Shown here: piece by piece, positions 41,241 to 49,879 of the stretch
Layout: each line of letters begins with the position of its first letter
Position numbering within the stretch: the stretch's first letter is position 1
Origin: CAYRHN01 sp964424115
GTDB taxonomy: Bacteria > Chloroflexota > Anaerolineae > Anaerolineales > Anaerolineaceae
Direction of reading: 5' to 3'
Length of the DNA: 64,000 bases
Assembly: GCA_964424115.1 (NCBI GenBank)
Contig: CAYRHN010000003.1
Span: forward strand, 231,403 to 295,402
Notes under the pieces: generated by a model
The model's input: the letters and a program-made list of their open reading frames with translations, nothing else
What the model was told of the DNA's origin: nothing
The model's database searches: none
Made by a program: the position numbers and the translations under genes

Positions 41241-43520
41241 ATGTCCACCACCCCGGCGAACAAACTGCTGCCCATCACCGCCGCCCTTCTCAACCTGAGC
41301 GGCCTGTCGTTGGGTTATTTTTACCTGCGCCGCTATCTGCGCGGGATCATCCACCTGGCGGTCACCCTGGCGGTCATCCTCCTCGGTTTCTTCACCCCCT
41401 CCCTGCACATCGCCCCCATCGTGATGATCGTCCTGCTGGCCCTCCTGCTCTGGATGGCCGTGGACGCCTTCCGCCTGGCCCGCCGCGAACCTTCCGCCCC
41501 GCCCGTCGCCCCCTGGATCGGCCTGGTCCTGGCGCTGCTCCTCCTGGCCGGGATCGGGATTAGCTTCTCCGCCTATTCCCAGGCCGGGGAACGCCTGTAT
41601 GCCCTGGGCGAGAACTACTACAATGATTCCTATTACAACGCCGCCAGCCAGACGCTGAAGACCTTCACCACCAATTATCACCTCACCCTCAATCCCTCCC
41701 TGCCCGCTGCCGAGGCGCGCCTGACGGAATGCGGCGCGCTCACTTCCGCCGCCGACCTGGCCGCCGCCAAAGACTACGCGGGAGCCGTCGCCAGTTACAA
41801 GGCCTACCTGGCCGCCTATCCCGAATCCATCAAGCAGCATGAGGTGGAGGTCGCCACCGCCCAGGCGCTCTTCGACTGGGGCGCCAGCCTGCAGGCCTCC
41901 GGCGATTACGAAGGCGCTATCCAGCAATATGAGGCCCTGACGAAGGATTACCCCCTCCTGGCTACCGCCCTCAACACGCGCAAGCCGCTGGCCCAATCCC
42001 ACATGCAGCTGGCCACCGCACTCTATAAGAAGGGCAACCAGGACGGCGCGGTGGCGCAGTACCGCCAGGTGATCTTCGAGTTTGCAGATACAGAATACCT
42101 GACTGAGGCCCGCCAGCAGGCCGCTATCCTCCTGCTCGAGATCGCCCAGGGCAAGCTGGCCGCCAAAGAATACGATGACGCCATTCTGGGCTACCAGGAC
42201 ATCCTCAAGAACTTCAGCGACCAGCCCGCAACCAAAACTGCCGCGGAGGGGATCGCCCAGGCCCACCTGGAAGCCGGCAATGCCCTCTACGACAAGCAGG
42301 AGTACCAGGCCGCCCTAAAATACTACAACGTCCTCCTCTCCACCTACAAGACCAGCGCCACCGCCGGGCAGGCCTCCGCCCGCGCCGCCGAGATCCACCT
42401 CCTGTTCGGCAAACAGGCCCTGGAGAAGAAGGACTACCTCGCCGCCCTGCAGGACCTGGACGTGATCCTCAGCGACTTTTCCAGCACCGCCTCGGCCGCC
42501 GAGGCGCGCCGCAAGGCCGCCGAAGCCCACCTGGGGCTGGGGGATGAATATGCCAAAAAGGGCAGCGCCGAATCCGCCCTGGAGCAGTACGACCTGATCC
42601 TCAAGAGCTTTACCAACACGCCCTCCGCCGAGGCCGCCCTCTCCAACAGCGCCACCGTGCGCATGCAGGTGGCCGCACTCTACCACCAGCAGGGCAAGTA
42701 CGCCGACGCGGTCAGCCTCTACACCCAGATCCTGGACAAGTACAGCGGCATCCCCGAGACCGCCGCGGCCGCCGAAGCCCTGCCCCAGGTCTACCTGGAC
42801 TGGGGCCTCCAGCTCACCCAGGATAAAAGTTACGAGGACGCCCTCGCCAAGCTGGACGTGATCACCGCCAAGTTTGCCACCTCCACCGCCGCCACCCAGG
42901 TGGCTTCCGCCACCGTGGATGTCTACGTCGCCTGGGGCAATGATCTGATCAGCCGGCAGCAGTACATCGAGGCCATCGACAAACTGGGCGCCGTCCTCAA
43001 ATCCATCACCGATCCCAAGGTGCGCACCGGCGTGGAGACCGCCTACCAGGACGCCGTGCATGCCCTGGCCAAGGACACCGGCGCGCAGGGCCAGGCGGTC
43101 ATCAGCGAGACCATCGCCCGCGCCTGCGAGTTGAAGCCGGCCCTCTCGCCTGCCGTGGCCATTCTCTCCGGCAAGGTCTACGGCGTGGTCTGCACCGGCT
43201 ATCTCTACCTGGATGACCAGTACTACCCCCAGAATCCCGGCAACTTCTATTATGCCTTCTACCTGAACGAAGGCTACAACAACATCGAAAGCTGCGACTA
43301 TACGGGTTCGCACACCCTCATCCGCCAGCAGGTCTACTGGACCGTCACCGTGCGCAACGTGGCCACCATGGGCGTGGCCGGCCAGCAAACCTTCTACGGC
43401 GGCACCCCGCCCGAATGCCCCAGCTCGCGCTATTTCTATTCCTCCACCGATTACTCCACCGGCACCAACCCGGATTCCACCGCGGTGTACAGCTTCATGT
43501 ACGGCTTTTTAAACCCGTAA
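41241..43520 (+). CDS. Membrane-anchored TPR-repeat protein
   Basis: 759 residues. Three or four N-terminal membrane helices (LLPITAALLNLSGLSLGYFY; AVTLAVILLGFF; APIVMIVLLALLLWMAVDAF; WIGLVLALLLLAGIGISF) precede about a dozen TPR-like helical hairpins with the period YEDALAKLDVITAKF / YADAVSLYTQILDKYSG. A C-terminal beta domain contains four cysteines. TPR arrays bind partner proteins; here they face outside. ATG 41241 has AAAGGA seven bases upstream; ATG 41223 has none. Confidence 0.85.
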   Translation: MSTTPANKLLPITAALLNLSGLSLGYFYLRRYLRGIIHLAVTLAVILLGFFTPSLHIAPIVMIVLLALLLWMAVDAFRLARREPSAPPVAPWIGLVLALLLLAGIGISFSAYSQAGERLYALGENYYNDSYYNAASQTLKTFTTNYHLTLNPSLPAAEARLTECGALTSAADLAAAKDYAGAVASYKAYLAAYPESIKQHEVEVATAQALFDWGASLQASGDYEGAIQQYEALTKDYPLLATALNTRKPLAQSHMQLATALYKKGNQDGAVAQYRQVIFEFADTEYLTEARQQAAILLLEIAQGKLAAKEYDDAILGYQDILKNFSDQPATKTAAEGIAQAHLEAGNALYDKQEYQAALKYYNVLLSTYKTSATAGQASARAAEIHLLFGKQALEKKDYLAALQDLDVILSDFSSTASAAEARRKAAEAHLGLGDEYAKKGSAESALEQYDLILKSFTNTPSAEAALSNSATVRMQVAALYHQQGKYADAVSLYTQILDKYSGIPETAAAAEALPQVYLDWGLQLTQDKSYEDALAKLDVITAKFATSTAATQVASATVDVYVAWGNDLISRQQYIEAIDKLGAVLKSITDPKVRTGVETAYQDAVHALAKDTGAQGQAVISETIARACELKPALSPAVAILSGKVYGVVCTGYLYLDDQYYPQNPGNFYYAFYLNEGYNNIESCDYTGSHTLIRQQVYWTVTVRNVATMGVAGQQTFYGGTPPECPSSRYFYSSTDYSTGTNPDSTAVYSFMYGFLNP

Positions 43521-43528
43521 TTTTATTC

Positions 43529-43606
43529 ACGCACGGACGAATACGGATTTTCACAGATTATCTAAAATCATCCGTGTTGATCCGTGTTATCCGTTAAATC
43601 CGTGTT
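43529..43606. repeat. Intergenic repeat family B, copy 2
   Basis: ACGGACGAATACGGAT followed by several ATCCGTGTT units ending TCCGTTAAATCCGTGTT. Arms can pair. The 130-base spacer holds no gene. Confidence 0.7.
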
Positions 43607-43651
43607 AAAAACAGTAAATCCAGCGCCGTGCGCTGTCAACTGTCAGCCATC

Positions 43652-43840
43652 TTACGTTCGACCGGAGAGGGCTATCTTTTCCTCCGCCGCCCGCCGCAGC
43701 AGGTCCAACAGCGCCTCGGCGCTGTCGAAAGGCTGCGCCGCCTCCCCCTCGCCGATGCGCTGCAGCGTGCCGCGCAGCTCCCCTTGGGATTGCTGCGGGT
43801 CGATCACCAGGCGCACAATGACGGTCAGGGTGGATCTCAT
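43652..43840 (-). CDS. Small protein of unknown function
   Basis: 62 residues, MRSTLTVIVRLVIDPQQSQG then LRGTLQRIGEGEAAQPFDSA and a C-terminal helix EALLDLLRRAAEEK. It reads like a compact alpha/beta protein. ATG 43840 is chosen because GATAAT lies six bases upstream on the same strand, matching the leaderless pattern of this window; a longer form from 43912 would run through the repeat at 43899. No family recognised. Confidence 0.6.
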   Translation of the reverse strand: MRSTLTVIVRLVIDPQQSQGELRGTLQRIGEGEAAQPFDSAEALLDLLRRAAEEKIALSGRT

Positions 43841-43898
43841 GCTGCCATTATCCCATCCCCCTTTGCCAGTTCGTTGCCAATGGTATGGGCACTGGTAG

Positions 43899-43950
43899 GG
43901 GCAGGCTGCCATGTTCCATCCAGGAATCGCCGGTTAACCAAAGCCTGCCC
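43899..43950 (+). repeat. Hairpin repeat with conserved GCCATGT loop, copy 2
   Basis: Stem GGGCAGGCT (43899-43907) with AGCCTGCCC (43942-43950), nine perfect pairs; loop begins GCCATGTT and ends AACCAA. Stem sequence differs from the other copies in both arms. Confidence 0.8.
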
Positions 43951-43981
43951 GCCGCGAAATCTTTTACGCCTGCGGGGCGGC

Positions 43982-44034
43982 GGGCGCTCCTTGTCGGTTG
44001 GATGAATCCCTTTCCCCAACATGGCGGAGCGCCC
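43982..44034 (-). repeat. Hairpin repeat with conserved GCCATGT loop, copy 3
   Basis: Read on the minus strand: stem GGGCGCTCC with GGAGCGCCC, nine perfect pairs, loop GCCATGTTGGGG... ending ACCGACAA. It lies 32 bases from copy 2 in the opposite orientation, between two leftward genes. Confidence 0.8.
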
Positions 44035-44064
44035 CTAACTCAGTTTGTAGGTGCGTTGGCAACC

Positions 44065-45966
44065 CTACTGCCCCCTGATCTCCCTCTCTAATGCCTGCAA
44101 TTCGGGGCTGGGGGCGATGCCCAGCTCGCTGCGCAGGGTCTGCTCCAAGGCCCGGTAGCGCCGCAGCGCGCCGGAGACATCCCCCAGCGCCGCCGCGCAG
44201 CGCATGGCGATCCAGGCCGCGCGCTCGTTCCAGCCGTCCAGCGCCAGCAGGCGCTCGGCCGCCGCCAGCCCCGCCGGGAAGTTCTCCCCCGCCAGCTCCG
44301 CCTCCCCCACCGCCAGCAGCGCGCGCTGGAACAGCATGGAAAGCTCCTCCCGTTTGGGGATGGCCCACTCCGCGTAGCGGAATTCGGGCAGGAACTCGCC
44401 ACGGTAATTTTCCAGCGCCTCGGCCCAGCGTTTTTGCGCGCAGGCCGCCTCGAGCTCCTCGTAATCCAGCGTTGAACCGGGTGGCAGGCGCAGTTCCAGG
44501 CGCCCCTCCCCCGCCTCCAGGTAGCGCGAAGGGAAGCGCCGGTCGGGCAGATCCGGCTCCAGCGCCCGCCGCAGCGCCGAGACCGCGTGCTGGATGAAAA
44601 TGCGCGCCGCGTCGGGGTCTTTGTCCGGGCAAAGCGCCTCGGCGATCTGCTCATACGCCAGCATCCGGCCCGGCGCCAGCAGCAGCACTCCCAGCAGTTC
44701 GCCCGCCCCGCGCTGGCGCAGGGCGTTCTTTTCCAGCGTGCGCCCCCGCAGGCTCACCTGCAAACCGCCCAGCGTGTTCACCCGCAAGGGCGGCGCGGGC
44801 AATTGCAGCAGGCGCTGTAAAATGGCCACGCTCTCGGCCTGCTCAAAATGCTGCGCCAGCAGGCGCAGCCCCAGGGCGCGTTCCTGGTCGAACAGGAACC
44901 AGAACCCGCCGCGCGTGATGGTCTGCAGCGCCGCCCGCCAGTCCTCCGCGGAGAGGGTTGCCCCGGCCAGCAGCAGTTCCGCCCGCGCCCGGTCGAAATC
45001 CAGCTCCAGCGGCGCCAGCTCGCCCAGCGCGGCGCGGTAGTCCGCCGCCGCCGTGGGGAGCTCGCCCAGCCCTTCGTGCGCGCGCCCGCGCTCGATCAGC
45101 GCCATCCCGCGCAGGTGCGCGTATCCCTGCGTGGCGGCCACCGTCAGCGCGTCCTCCGCCCAATGCAGCGCCGCGGAGGCATCCCCCGCCAGGCGGCGCT
45201 GGCGGCTGCGCCCCATGCGCGCCTGAAAGCGTGCCTCCGGCGAGCCCAGCCGTTCGGCGATCGAGAGCGCCTGGACCAGGTCCGGCTCGGCCTGCTCCAA
45301 CTCTCCGGCATCCAGCGCCAGCCCGGCGCGGATCACGTGCACGTAGGCATCCCCCAGCGAGCCGAGAATCACCAGGGCCTGCAATTCTTCCAGCAGTTCC
45401 GCGGCGCGCGCGTTGCGCCCGCACAGCCAGTGCACCCAGATGGGAGTGGTCAGGGTCGCCCAGTGGTGCGACATCGCTTCCGGCGTGTCCGCGTGGGCGC
45501 GCAGGATGCGCTGCGCCTCCTCGTCGTGCGCCAGCGACAGCTCGAACTGCCCGCGCGGCATATACACCCCTGCCGACAGGTTATGCAGCGTGCGCGCCAG
45601 CATCATATCGTCCCCGTTGCGGCGGGTCAGCGCCACCACCCGGCGCAGGTAGGCCTCCCCGGCGCTCATCTCGTCTGTCTCCAGCGCGATGATCCCCAGC
45701 AGGCGCAGCGCGTCCACCCCCGCCTGCTGCTCCTCGCCCCGCGCCAGCGCCAGCTCGCACAAGCGGCGCGCTTCGGCATAATCTCCCAGGCGGAAGAAAG
45801 CCTGCGCCTGCGCCACCCGCGCCTGGTCGCGCAGATCCACCTCACCCGCGACCTGCGCCATCTCCTGAGCTTCCCGCGCCGCCTGCAGCGCCGCGGCGAT
45901 CTGCCCGCCGCGTTCCAACGCGCGCGAGCGGTCGATCAACGTTTCGATTTGTTGGCGGGTGGGCAT
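44065..45966 (-). CDS. SARP-like regulator with N-terminal TPR array and C-terminal HTH-BTAD
   Basis: 633 residues. Residues 1-390 are TPR-like hairpins; then a winged helix (LRVNTLGGLQVSLRGRTLEK, ELLGVLLLAPGRMLAYEQIA, AVSALRRALEPD) and a bacterial transcriptional activator domain (LDYEELEAACAQKRWAEALE onward). In classical SARPs the DNA-binding and BTAD parts are N-terminal, so the order here is reversed. Likely an activator responding to a protein or ligand bound by the TPRs. TATAAT lies six bases before ATG 45966, so the mRNA is probably leaderless. Confidence 0.87.
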   Translation of the reverse strand: MPTRQQIETLIDRSRALERGGQIAAALQAAREAQEMAQVAGEVDLRDQARVAQAQAFFRLGDYAEARRLCELALARGEEQQAGVDALRLLGIIALETDEMSAGEAYLRRVVALTRRNGDDMMLARTLHNLSAGVYMPRGQFELSLAHDEEAQRILRAHADTPEAMSHHWATLTTPIWVHWLCGRNARAAELLEELQALVILGSLGDAYVHVIRAGLALDAGELEQAEPDLVQALSIAERLGSPEARFQARMGRSRQRRLAGDASAALHWAEDALTVAATQGYAHLRGMALIERGRAHEGLGELPTAAADYRAALGELAPLELDFDRARAELLLAGATLSAEDWRAALQTITRGGFWFLFDQERALGLRLLAQHFEQAESVAILQRLLQLPAPPLRVNTLGGLQVSLRGRTLEKNALRQRGAGELLGVLLLAPGRMLAYEQIAEALCPDKDPDAARIFIQHAVSALRRALEPDLPDRRFPSRYLEAGEGRLELRLPPGSTLDYEELEAACAQKRWAEALENYRGEFLPEFRYAEWAIPKREELSMLFQRALLAVGEAELAGENFPAGLAAAERLLALDGWNERAAWIAMRCAAALGDVSGALRRYRALEQTLRSELGIAPSPELQALEREIRGQ

Positions 45967-45993
45967 GCGGCTATTATAACGCCGCCCCGCCCC

Positions 45994-48111
45994 TTATTGG
46001 ATGATCATCGGCAGGAAGAGTGCGTTCTTCTTCTGGTACAGCGGCCCGCGCACCACCACGCTGTTGGGCTGGGTGTAGGTCACGTAATAGCCGTACCCCG
46101 CGGAGACATCAATAAAAGTGGCATAGGCCGCCTTGTCGGTGCTTTCCAGTGCGGTGCTGTTGACCAGGCTGAAATCTTCCAGGCGCACCGCCAGCACATG
46201 CGTGATATTGGTGTCGGTGGTCAGGTAGAGATAGCCGCCCTGCGGGTCGATCTGCCCGCCGGCGATGACCTGCTCGCCGGTGAACTCCAGCACGCCCTCG
46301 CGGGTGAAGCTGTCCAGGTCCACCTTCATGATCTTGCCGTTGTAACCGTAGTTGACGCTGGAGAAGTAAGCCTTGCGCTCCAGCGGGTCGAACAATCCAG
46401 CCCGGTAGGGAATTTCACCGGCGTTGAGGGTCAGTGTGTTGGCGCGGGTGAAATCGTCCAGGTTGACCTGGACGATCTTGCCGGGATCAACGCCCAGGCC
46501 AAAGTAGGCCAGGTTGTTGGCGGGATCGATAAAACTGGAATAGACCCAACCCTCGCCGCTGGACAGGGTCAGCGCCTCGGCGCGGCTGAAGGGATCCAGG
46601 TCGATCTTGACGATGCGCCCCGGGTTGGTTTCGGTGCCAAAGTAAGCAAAGCCGCCAGCGGTGTCCAGGCAGGCGGAGACCAGATTGTTCTCTCCGCTGT
46701 TGAGGGTGATCGCCCCATCCCGGGTGAAATTCGACAGGCGGATGCGCACCACCCGGCCCGGGCTGGTCTTGGTGCCAAAATAGGCGTAGCCGTTGGCGGT
46801 ATCGATGGCAGAGGCATAAAGGTAGTTCTCGCCGTCGGGCAGGACGATCGCCCCAACCCGGCTGAAATCGGACAAACGCACCTTCACCACCTGTCCCGGC
46901 GCGGTGTCGGTACCGATATAAGCGTAGCCGTTGACCGTATCCACCACCGCGGTGTAGGCGTTCTTTTCGCCCGCCGAGAGGGTCATCCCGGCGCTGCGCG
47001 TAAAAGTGGCCAGGTTGACCTTGACCAGCCGCGCGGGGGTGGACCAGGTGCCAAAGTAGAGCGCCTGCCCGGCAGGGTCGATCAGGGCTGCGCGCGCATC
47101 CCATTCGCCGGAGCTGAGGTTGGTCACCGCCTGGCGCGTGAAATCCGAGAGGCGGATCTTGATCACACGGTCCCCTGCCGAACTGCTACCCGTGGCGTAC
47201 AGGAATCCGGCCGCGGTATCCAGCGAAAGGGTCATCGCCGAGCCTTCGCCGGAATTGAACTGGATGCCGTCCTTGACCGAGAAATCGCTGAGCTGGATGC
47301 GCACCACCGCCCCCTTGCTGCCCGCCAGCCCCAGGTAAAGATACCCCCCGGCGGGATCGACCGCGATCGAACGCACGCCCGAGCCGTACCCCCAAAAATA
47401 AAGCGGAGCAACCTGGGAGAAATCCGACAGGCGCACCTTGACCACGTCGTTGGAATCCATTCCCAGGTAGAGATACCCGTTGGTGCTGTCCACCGTGGCG
47501 GAAAGCACTGAAAGCTCCCCCGCCCCAAGCGTCAACGTGCTGTTGCGGGTGAAATCGGAAAGCCGCACCTTGACCACTTTGGCAGGCAGACCCGATCCCT
47601 GCCAGGTGGCAAAGTAAGCAAAACCGCCGCCGGTGTCGATCGCCCCGGCGTACAGGCCCTTCTCCCCGTCCAGGGTCAGTGCGCCCACGCGGCTAAAATC
47701 AGACAGGCGCACCTTGACCACCTGGCTGGGGGTGGTGGACATGCCAAAGTAAGCCATACCGTTGGCAGCGTCCAGCAGCCCCACCTGCGGGCAGTTCTCG
47801 CCCTCACCCAGAATCAAGGTGTCCACGCGGGTGAAATCGGACAGGCGCACCTTGACCACCCGCCCGGGCGAAACGCATAAACCGAAGTAGGCATAACCGC
47901 CCCCCACGTCCAGCACCGCCGCGCGGGCGTTGTTCTCGCCCTCAAAGAGCGGCAGGCGCGGTAGCGCCGCCTGAACGCTGCTGGCCGACAGGGTGCTGCC
48001 CAGGCCGTAAAAAGCGCGAGAGACTGCATGAACCGGGTTGGCAGGCAAGCCAAGCCCCGCCAAAAATAACCCGAAGATCGCTAACAAATGCAATAATTTC
48101 AAATTTTTCAT
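45994..48111 (-). CDS. Secreted protein with 13 tandem VKVRLSDF repeats
   Basis: 705 residues. Signal peptide (MKNLKLLHLLAIFGLFLAGL, cleavage near HAVS), then 13 repeats of about 50 residues built on VVKVRLSDFSRVGALTL, a GE-containing turn and a DTANGYAYFGT strand pair. The regular aromatic/glycine pattern predicts one or two beta-propellers. It ends KNALFLPMIIQ, similar to other secreted proteins here. I know of no assigned function. ATG 48111 is chosen over an upstream in-frame start at 48204 because the signal peptide begins there. Confidence 0.85.
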   Translation of the reverse strand: MKNLKLLHLLAIFGLFLAGLGLPANPVHAVSRAFYGLGSTLSASSVQAALPRLPLFEGENNARAAVLDVGGGYAYFGLCVSPGRVVKVRLSDFTRVDTLILGEGENCPQVGLLDAANGMAYFGMSTTPSQVVKVRLSDFSRVGALTLDGEKGLYAGAIDTGGGFAYFATWQGSGLPAKVVKVRLSDFTRNSTLTLGAGELSVLSATVDSTNGYLYLGMDSNDVVKVRLSDFSQVAPLYFWGYGSGVRSIAVDPAGGYLYLGLAGSKGAVVRIQLSDFSVKDGIQFNSGEGSAMTLSLDTAAGFLYATGSSSAGDRVIKIRLSDFTRQAVTNLSSGEWDARAALIDPAGQALYFGTWSTPARLVKVNLATFTRSAGMTLSAGEKNAYTAVVDTVNGYAYIGTDTAPGQVVKVRLSDFSRVGAIVLPDGENYLYASAIDTANGYAYFGTKTSPGRVVRIRLSNFTRDGAITLNSGENNLVSACLDTAGGFAYFGTETNPGRIVKIDLDPFSRAEALTLSSGEGWVYSSFIDPANNLAYFGLGVDPGKIVQVNLDDFTRANTLTLNAGEIPYRAGLFDPLERKAYFSSVNYGYNGKIMKVDLDSFTREGVLEFTGEQVIAGGQIDPQGGYLYLTTDTNITHVLAVRLEDFSLVNSTALESTDKAAYATFIDVSAGYGYYVTYTQPNSVVVRGPLYQKKNALFLPMIIQ

Positions 48112-48220
48112 CTTTGTGTGTTCCTTTCCCCCAGTGTAGCCGCTGCTTTTGCCAATAGATTGCCAAATAATTGTGAGCGGCAAAGGATGGCCTTTGCCGC
48201 TCACAACAAACCCGCGCTGC

Positions 48221-49879
48221 TTACTGGCTCAATTCGATCGGCAAGTCCAGCACCGCCGGGTCGTCCGCGGTAATATCCAAATAACCGGTGATCGGCGCGT
48301 AGCCCAGATCATTGTTGCCAACCACCACGCCGTAACTCTCTTCGCGCGCCAGTTGTTTGTCGATCTGGTAATTGCCGTACGCGTCCGTCTCCACCCAGGT
48401 CAGCGTGGTCGATTCCTGCGGATCCATGATCCACGCGTCCGGATCGACGCCCGGGTTCAGGATCACCACCAGGATGCCCTCGATACCCTTACCCGTGTTG
48501 GCATCCGTCACCTGCCCGCGCACGGTCACGCCCTGGGTGGGATCCACCACCGCGCCTCCGCCCACGCTCACATCCTGGCGCGCCACCAACGTGCCGTTCA
48601 AATACAACGCAAAGGTGTAGCCGCCGTCCGGCAGCACATCCCCGTTATTCTCCAGATAGAAGGGGAAGCAGGTATCGTCCGCACCGTAGGTCCAGTTATC
48701 CTCGGTGCTGGCGATCTGCCGGCCTTCGTAGCTCCAGACCGATTGGAAAGTAGCTCCGTCCGGCACGTTGGAATAGCTGAAAATGGCCGCCATCGTCTTC
48801 ACCCCGCTGGGGAAGCTGCTCACCGCATTCAGCGGGCAGCCGTCATCGTCCCAATCCTCGCTCCAACCCACCAGGTCAAACCCGGCGTCGCCCACCGGCC
48901 CCGGCGTCGGCTGCGGGTTAACTGCCGTATCGTAGGGGCTGACATAGGCCTTGCCCGCCCGGGCTGCATCGATCAGCGGCAGCGCCCAGTTGACCGGGCG
49001 GATGCCGTTGATGAAGCCGCCGATCGGGATGCAGCTGTCCTGGTTATTGATCTGGCCGTCGCCGTTGGTATCCTGGATCACGCGGCAGTCGGTCGTGTCC
49101 ACTGCCGTGCCGGTGCCGGCCTGGCTGGGCACGCCGATGATATGCGCGCTGTCGTCGCTGGCCAGTCCGCCCGAATTGCCCCCCGCGATGGTCGCGTCGG
49201 TCTTGATCCAGGCCCGGTTGCCAACCGGTGATTCTGAATCAAACCCGGAGACGCTGCCCGAGGTAAAGGTGATCGAATCCCCACCGATGCCGGGGAAGCC
49301 GAAAATATACAGCGGGTCGCCCAGCCCCACCTGGTCGGAGTCGCCCAGCGGCACGTACGGCAGGTTCAGGTCGCTGGAGCTCACCTGCGTCCCGTCCAGC
49401 CGGCTGGTGATCTGGATCACCGCCAGGTCCAGGGTCGGGTCGGCGGCCATCACTTTGGCATAATAGGTGGAGACCGGCGGGCGGTCGTCCCGCTCGGTCA
49501 TATCCACGATCAGCGCGTCCACCCGGTCGATCATTCCCATCGAGACCGGATCGGCCACGTGGCAGTTGGTCAGGATCAACCCATCCGGCGTGATGATCGT
49601 CCCCGAGCCGTTATACAGCAGGATCGGGTCGCCGTTGTTGCGCAGCTCCACCCCCCAGATGCGCACCGTGGCGCTGGAAAGGTATTCCCGCTCCTGGCGG
49701 CTCAACCCGGCCGAGGGAGTTTCGTTGTTGTTGTTGTTATTATTGGTCACCACCGGGGTGGCGTTCGGCGCCAGCGGGGTGGGCGCCGCCGGTAAATTGC
49801 AGGCCGAAAGCAGCCCCGCCGCCAGCAGCAGCGCCAGCCCGATCGATAAAAAGCGAGATTTAATCTGCAAGCTGTTCAT
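48221..49879 (-). CDS. Secreted trypsin-like serine protease (S1C/DegP-like) lipoprotein
   Basis: 552 residues. Lipoprotein signal with LLSAC (Cys27), an Asn/Thr/Pro linker, then a chymotrypsin-fold protease: His107 in LILTNCHV, Asp151 in TLDLAVIQI and Ser236 in TIAGGNSGG. An insertion DTNGDGQINNQDS is a dockerin/EF-hand-type calcium loop. The C-terminus has a carboxypeptidase-regulatory-like beta domain (VTVRGQVTDANTGKGIEGIL). Its ATG overlaps the stop of the upstream PrsW-like gene (TAATG), so the two are coupled. Confidence 0.92.
   Translation of the reverse strand: MNSLQIKSRFLSIGLALLLAAGLLSACNLPAAPTPLAPNATPVVTNNNNNNNETPSAGLSRQEREYLSSATVRIWGVELRNNGDPILLYNGSGTIITPDGLILTNCHVADPVSMGMIDRVDALIVDMTERDDRPPVSTYYAKVMAADPTLDLAVIQITSRLDGTQVSSSDLNLPYVPLGDSDQVGLGDPLYIFGFPGIGGDSITFTSGSVSGFDSESPVGNRAWIKTDATIAGGNSGGLASDDSAHIIGVPSQAGTGTAVDTTDCRVIQDTNGDGQINNQDSCIPIGGFINGIRPVNWALPLIDAARAGKAYVSPYDTAVNPQPTPGPVGDAGFDLVGWSEDWDDDGCPLNAVSSFPSGVKTMAAIFSYSNVPDGATFQSVWSYEGRQIASTEDNWTYGADDTCFPFYLENNGDVLPDGGYTFALYLNGTLVARQDVSVGGGAVVDPTQGVTVRGQVTDANTGKGIEGILVVILNPGVDPDAWIMDPQESTTLTWVETDAYGNYQIDKQLAREESYGVVVGNNDLGYAPITGYLDITADDPAVLDLPIELSQ

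Noticed and set aside
44848..47511. 887-codon open frame on the + strand
   Set aside because: It is antisense to the SARP-like and 13-repeat genes, crosses their boundary, has no recognisable domain and reflects the lack of stops opposite GC-rich coding DNA.
45994..48111. Regular 150-base repetition that might be a CRISPR array
   Set aside because: The units are long, variable, in frame and encode a propeller-like repeat protein; no short identical repeats with unique spacers occur anywhere in the window.
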